A DNA stretch of 64,000 nucleotides from Atrina japonica (Eukaryota > Mollusca > Bivalvia > Pterioida > Pinnidae): contig BROG01000394.1 of the NCBI GenBank assembly GCA_030159075.1, positions 190,001 to 254,000 of the forward strand, given 5' to 3'. The stretch's first letter is position 1, and every line of letters begins with the position of its first letter. The position numbers were made by a program, and so were the translations under genes. This document shows, one piece after another, positions 59,667 to 64,000 of the stretch. The notes under the pieces are model-generated. The model saw only the letters and a list, made by a program, of their open reading frames with translations. It ran no database searches and was not told the origin of the DNA.

Positions 59667-60455
59667 AAATATACTTGTAAGCTATATACCTGTACATGAC
59701 CGCTTACATATTCATTGTCTTGTTCATTACAGTTGAAAATCGTATGACGATAACAATATTTCGACAATAGAACCAGGCAAGGTTTACAAAAACACATTAC
59801 GGGTCTATATAAATAGACAAATAAAATAATATATGCGCAAATGAATAAAAGTTAATGAATACAATGCAAAATCAAAATTATACTGTTAAAGATTTCTTCT
59901 CTATTACCTACTAATATGCACTTCTTACACCATCTCTTTGTATTTATCTTGCAATTTTAAATATTTCTAAATTTAAAAAAAAAACTATCAATGAATAACC
60001 ACGATATAGGAGTTAACAAACAATAAATTACAAGATGATCTAATTTGTTAGTAGAATCAACTTAGGCCTTGATAAATTGCCAATTTTCTGACGTTAATTT
60101 TTGTACGCTTTTCAATTTAAATGACATTTAGGAATCACCTGTGATAGAGAAGAGTTAATATGAATAAACGTGAAATAAAAATGTTCAGGGGTCATCGCTT
60201 GGTCAAATTTCTCATGAACGTATACACAATCACAGACAGGTACGTCATGAAACTGCAAATGTATACGCTTCACAATCGGCTTCAATGTACAGAAACTGTT
60301 GACAGGTGCTACTATGATGCTTGATCCTTGTCTGCAAAATGTTTGCTAGTACAGTAGTTAAGATATTGTAATTGAAACAATAATACAACGCGGATAGTGT
60401 TGCATTTCAGCGCATAATGATTGGACTGTGCGACGGTGTGTTTATGTGAAGATGC
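59663..60455. other. Intergenic, 3' of the propeller-only gene
   Basis: No gene seen. Confidence 0.5.
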
Positions 60456-61301
60456 TTACTCTAAGTATTTGGCTATAATCAGTTTTTTGGTGTCCATCCC
60501 TATCCAAAGAAGATCGTCCACATCCACAGCGAGACCAAGTATCCAACCAGCTCCCGGTATGCGAAAAGTGCGCTTACACTGGTCTCCGTTATTAAACACG
60601 TATACGTAACGGTTGCCACCAGTGATCATGTTGCCGTATCTATCCCCCGTTAGAGCCCTGATGTACTTCTGTGAGTCTGGCGTCCATCGCGGCAAGCGTT
60701 TGAACATGTCACCGGTACCATCTAGAAACACAAAGGCCCCTCCCTCTTTTCCAGCGCCGTCTTCTACGCAAAATTTGTCGGGAGCGACAGTGTTTATACT
60801 TAAAAGTCTAAAAGAATTAAAGAAGTTATGGTCGATAGGCGTAATTTTTTTGTCTCGTCCAGAGATCATGATGATTTTATCGTCAATTTTAGAAGACATT
60901 CTTATAGTCACAATCGCGTCATCTCTTTGTGTTGTGACTATACCCGTAATATGCTTCACCTCTTTTGAAAATTTAGACATGTCGATAAACTCTCGTGTTT
61001 TACCCGATTTGTTAACACATGTGATGACCGTGGTATTAGTACCTGACACCAGAAGCTCACCTTTGGTGGTGAGCGCTGTGTGGTCTGCACCATGTGGCAG
61101 TTTTACACTGAGTAGCTGATCACCTTGTTGATTGATGAGTTTTATTTCATCTGAGTACAAGCCAACCCAGCACGTGTTGCCGTCTGGAGTACAACTGGTA
61201 ACATCTAGTTCCAATTCGCAGATAACTGATATTTCATTTCTCAGTGACGGGGTTGGATGCGATGAAATAGGCTGAGCTACTTGTGTCGATGAAGAGGCCA
61301 T
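60456..61301 (-). CDS. Propeller-only TRIM-like paralogue
   Basis: A single 281-codon frame. It starts MASSST like the 597-codon gene, with the same GACGAAGAGG/GATGAAGAGGCCATGG start region, then goes within about ten residues to HPTPSLRNEISVI, which in the larger gene is HPSSSLRHEISVV at about residue 315. B-boxes and coiled coil are therefore missing, apparently by one internal deletion. Propeller blades are intact: NTCWVGLYSDE, TTKGELLVSGTNTTVI, ALTGDRYGNMITGG, DDLLWIGM and KLIIAKYLE. The frame is undamaged along its length, suggesting it is maintained. It could act as a soluble competitor or partner of the full-length protein, but that is inference. No AATAAA overlaps its stop. Confidence 0.85.
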   Translation of the reverse strand: MASSSTQVAQPISSHPTPSLRNEISVICELELDVTSCTPDGNTCWVGLYSDEIKLINQQGDQLLSVKLPHGADHTALTTKGELLVSGTNTTVITCVNKSGKTREFIDMSKFSKEVKHITGIVTTQRDDAIVTIRMSSKIDDKIIMISGRDKKITPIDHNFFNSFRLLSINTVAPDKFCVEDGAGKEGGAFVFLDGTGDMFKRLPRWTPDSQKYIRALTGDRYGNMITGGNRYVYVFNNGDQCKRTFRIPGAGWILGLAVDVDDLLWIGMDTKKLIIAKYLE

Positions 61302-62027
61302 GGTGTCTGCTGAGATACGATGATATCGCCGTTTGTTTTCCTTTGAACAAACACAAAGATTTGATTTTTGAAATCATAAAATATCTAGATAAGTGCAAAA
61401 TATAGGCCGACTAGAACTTTTATTGAAAAAAGCAACTTTCATCGAAACTCTATACACTGAAAGGGTGTCACTTTCCACTCAGTGAAGGAACGGATCCCTG
61501 ACCTCCGCCTTGAGTCACAATTTTTGTCAATATATGCTTCCAAAACACCCTTAAGATTTATAATTTGGTAGCTGTGATGTGGATCTGACCAGGACTGAGA
61601 AACTTAGTGATTTAAAGGTGCGATGCTTTAACCATTTAGCTATACCTACTTCCTTTGGTACCACACTTCAGTAATAAAAAGTAAAAAAGTAAAAGTACCA
61701 ATTGATAATCGAAGCGCAAGTCCATTAGAACACGACGAATTAGATGTGCAATGGTCTCAACATGAAGAATAATTACAAATCCCAAAACGGGATACGACCA
61801 GGTGTTCGGAAACACGGAAACAATACTATATTGAATCAAAGGGTTTAAAATTAAAAAATGGATGGTGAAAATTAATCAGATTGTTTGTATACAATATACA
61901 CTTATTGATTTTTTTCTAGATTCCACTTTCAAATATTACAATGAGAAAAACTATATCCATATATAATAAATATCATTATAGACATTCATCGAATTTATCA
62001 TCAAGTCGAAAAAATATAAATCTAAGT
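61302..62027. other. Probable intron/5' region of the propeller-only gene
   Basis: The first ~100 bp (GATTTGATTTTTGAAATCAT...) match the region above 43030, so the paralogy extends past the start codon. No other gene seen. Confidence 0.5.
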
Positions 62028-62340
62028 TACCTCGTATTATGGTATCACAGTATATGCAGATAAACGGTTATGAGATGAAATGGGCGCACTTGTTCCTCCA
62101 CTTTTTGGATGGAATGCAATCTGTGATACCAGTTGCCAGTAAGATGAACTGGTTTTCTATTTAGTTTCCCTTCTATTCAGGAACACGGCATACCATCTTA
62201 AAATTGTCAAAATAGTCCGGTACTTTTTACTGATCTGATTCCATCGCACTGTTGTCTCAGAACATAAACAAATAATTGTCGTCAATCCCGACACTAATAT
62301 CAATAAAGAAACCTTTTAAATTAGACGTCACGTGATTGCA
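62028..62340 (-). promoter_or_regulatory. Proposed 5' exon/promoter of the propeller-only gene
   Basis: Donor-like GAG|GTAACT at the lower edge (about 62028) and GACGTCACGTGAT at 62324-62336, in the same order and orientation as at 50785-51130. Spacing between the donor-like edge and the word is about 300-330 bp in both. Confidence 0.45.
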
Positions 62341-62629
62341 TACCAGATAAGCATTTTGTAAAATATTATTACGTATTCTGATTTAATTTAAAGGAACAAA
62401 TCACCCTGCAATTATCTTTTTTTCCACGGACAGAATTTTAAACTGTAATAAAATGTAGGGTACATGAATATCACATAACATACCGGTACGTTCCATGTGT
62501 TTATTAAACTTGATACGTCAAATACAATGACAAACTGCCAATAGCTTAGATCAACTTTCAACATTTAACAATTTAAAGGCGTCTATAATTATGCTTCTCA
62601 ACGTTTACTAAGCACTGACACGTTTGTGT

Positions 62630-63320
62630 CGAGAAGACCATGCATACCGATCCCGCTGTCTCCAAACCACAACCAGCTACGATATGCCTGGGTCATGGAC
62701 CATGTTGGCTGGCCAGGATGGACTGGTGTCCTGTCCTATTAACTTTCGGGTCTCGGTACTGCACAGACAACATGGATAGGCGTGCTAGAGTATGGCGAAG
62801 GCCAGGGAAAATGTTTCACGCTGCAAATATCGGTAGGCCTATAGCGGAGGTTCAATAATGGTCTGGGTGGAATATGTTGGGAAGGACGCACTGACCTTGT
62901 TGTCATTGTCGAGGAACAATGCCAGCCCAGCGGTGTGGAGGTGAAATTCGCAATACCCAAGTAAGGCTGTATGCTGGTGCAGCTGGTTATGGATTCATTT
63001 TGATTTACGATAATGTCCGTCCTCATACAGCCAATGTCGTCCAAGAGTACTTGTTAAGATAGTGTATTACTCGTTTGGACTGGTCAGACAAATCTCTTGA
63101 CCTTAGTCCATTGAGAACATGTTGAAAGAGTTACAGGTCCGCATTTCAGCCCGTCAGGTCCAAGCAAGAAGCAAGTGTACCAGGGACTTTTTACTTCCTT
63201 TTAGAAAAGTGGAACGCCATTACACAAGTGGTGATACAAAATCATCTGACAGGGCCCTGCAACGACAGTGTCGAGCTCTCATCGACAGCAACAGGTCACA
63301 TACTCGTTTTTAAACCCAAA
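62630..63320 (+). pseudogene. Decayed Tc1-like transposase
   Basis: Frames scattered by indels encode SRYCTDNMDRRARVWRR, then VMVWGGICWEG-like, DNVRPHTANVVQEYL (the DN of the catalytic DDE/D triad region), ITRLDWSDKSLDLSPLR (LDWP...DLSPIEH-like) and MLKELQVRISARQVQ. This is the order seen in Tc1/mariner transposases. Multiple stops; no inverted ends located. Confidence 0.85.
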
Positions 63321-64000
63321 TCAGTTCCAGCGATATATATTTCCTTTTGGGGGGGTTGTTAAAAAAATTATGTTTTTTATCAATTATCAACATATCCATC
63401 TTTAACATCATTCCATTCAAATACTAAGTAAACACCGAAAACATTAAATTGTTTAAATATATGTCTATAAAAATAAAAATGTATGAAGCTAATAACTGGC
63501 ATACAGCAAAATATATGTACAAAAATAGCATTAGTGCTTAGTAAACTTTGAGTAGTATACATGACGTGTCCTTCGCAAGTTCTCTAACAGCAGTAGTTTG
63601 TATAGGTTTTGGTATTGGGACGGGAATAATAGAATTTATGTTATCCAAAATAAAAACATTTTTATAGCTTGTTTGTATATCTTATATAAATAAACATTTA
63701 AATGTACGTACCTTGTTGTAGCATAGCCTTTCCCCACAAAAACCAGTATATTATTTTTGGGAAAATACTATACTGGGGCACATTTTCCTGGCGGAAAATT
63801 GGGCACGGGTTGATTCTTCCTAGGAGAAATTCTATGATGTGCCCATTTTCCCATGGATTGGGGCTCTAACCCCGGGGACCCGTTATTCCGGGGTGAATCT
63901 ATGCTTCAAAACCAGGTCCACTTGCCCAAAGCTAAAGGACATTCGTAAAAATAATAAAAGGAGATTTCTGCAAAATTCTTTCAAGAAAGCATTTCCCTAC
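63321..64000. other. Noncoding; start of a further tandem unit
   Basis: TACGTACCTTGTTGTAGC at 63706 and CAAAGCTAAAGGACAT near 63930 recall 51480-51515 and 55250, suggesting another copy of the TRIM-like unit continues beyond the window. Confidence 0.35.

Noticed and set aside
63760..63860. Imperfect palindrome with GGGCACATTTTCC and GTGCCCATTTTCCC
   Set aside because: The matches are short and partly direct rather than inverted; no target duplication visible.
1..64000. CRISPR arrays, operons, ribosome binding sites, bacterial phage defence systems
   Set aside because: The window is eukaryotic; the regular repeats seen are minisatellites, microsatellites and transposon copies.

Overview
The window is animal nuclear DNA, almost certainly from a bivalve mollusc and possibly a scallop. 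The evidence is split genes with GT-AG introns, AT-rich DNA with long (TA)n/(CA)n/(TC)n microsatellites, many copies of one tRNA-derived SINE, bivalve-type 3' retroelement fragments, and expanded B-box/beta-propeller (TRIM-like) genes. Species is inferred from family resemblance only.

0-25.6 kb. After a (TA)n block and a TA-flanked Tigger/pogo-like element (653-1600) comes the most interesting gene, on the + strand, 3868-12410. I assembled six exons by reading splice sites and phase, giving a 630-residue secreted protein. It has a signal peptide, a Cys-rich region, two tandem beta-defensin-like six-cysteine modules on twin 117-nt exons, and a C-terminal zinc peptidase of the M15 (D-Ala-D-Ala peptidase) type with an intact SxHxxGxAxD motif and a downstream HxH. 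Converging on it from the - strand is a C-type lectin gene (exons between 17354 and 14107) with an EPN motif; one of its introns holds a 42-bp minisatellite. A decayed Penelope-like retroelement (19150-20985) and a 2.7-kb Mutator-like element (21341-24005) follow. A 91-bp TTAA-flanked MITE sits inside the Penelope element, and an equal-sized copy lies in intron 1 of the M15 gene.

25.6-41 kb. SINE copies surround an UNC93A-like membrane protein gene (+, 29286-33046). It carries a one-base frameshift in a run of eight T and one unresolved exon junction. A duplicated ~200-bp block lies directly upstream.

41-64 kb. This is a tandem family on the - strand: a complete B-box/coiled-coil/propeller gene (41236-43029), a degraded propeller remnant (54640-54862) and a propeller-only gene (60456-61301). 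Each has a related block upstream (50785-51130, 55258-55560, 62028-62340), read as a conserved 5' exon and promoter. Between the first gene and its proposed 5' exon lies a 4.9-kb unclassified A-B-B-A direct-repeat structure (45505-50405). A Tc1-like transposase relic (62630-63320) lies near the end.

The recognisable genes (peptidoglycan-hydrolase/defensin fusion, C-type lectin, UNC93-like, TRIM-like) suggest an innate-immunity neighbourhood set in transposon-rich DNA. This functional grouping is inference.
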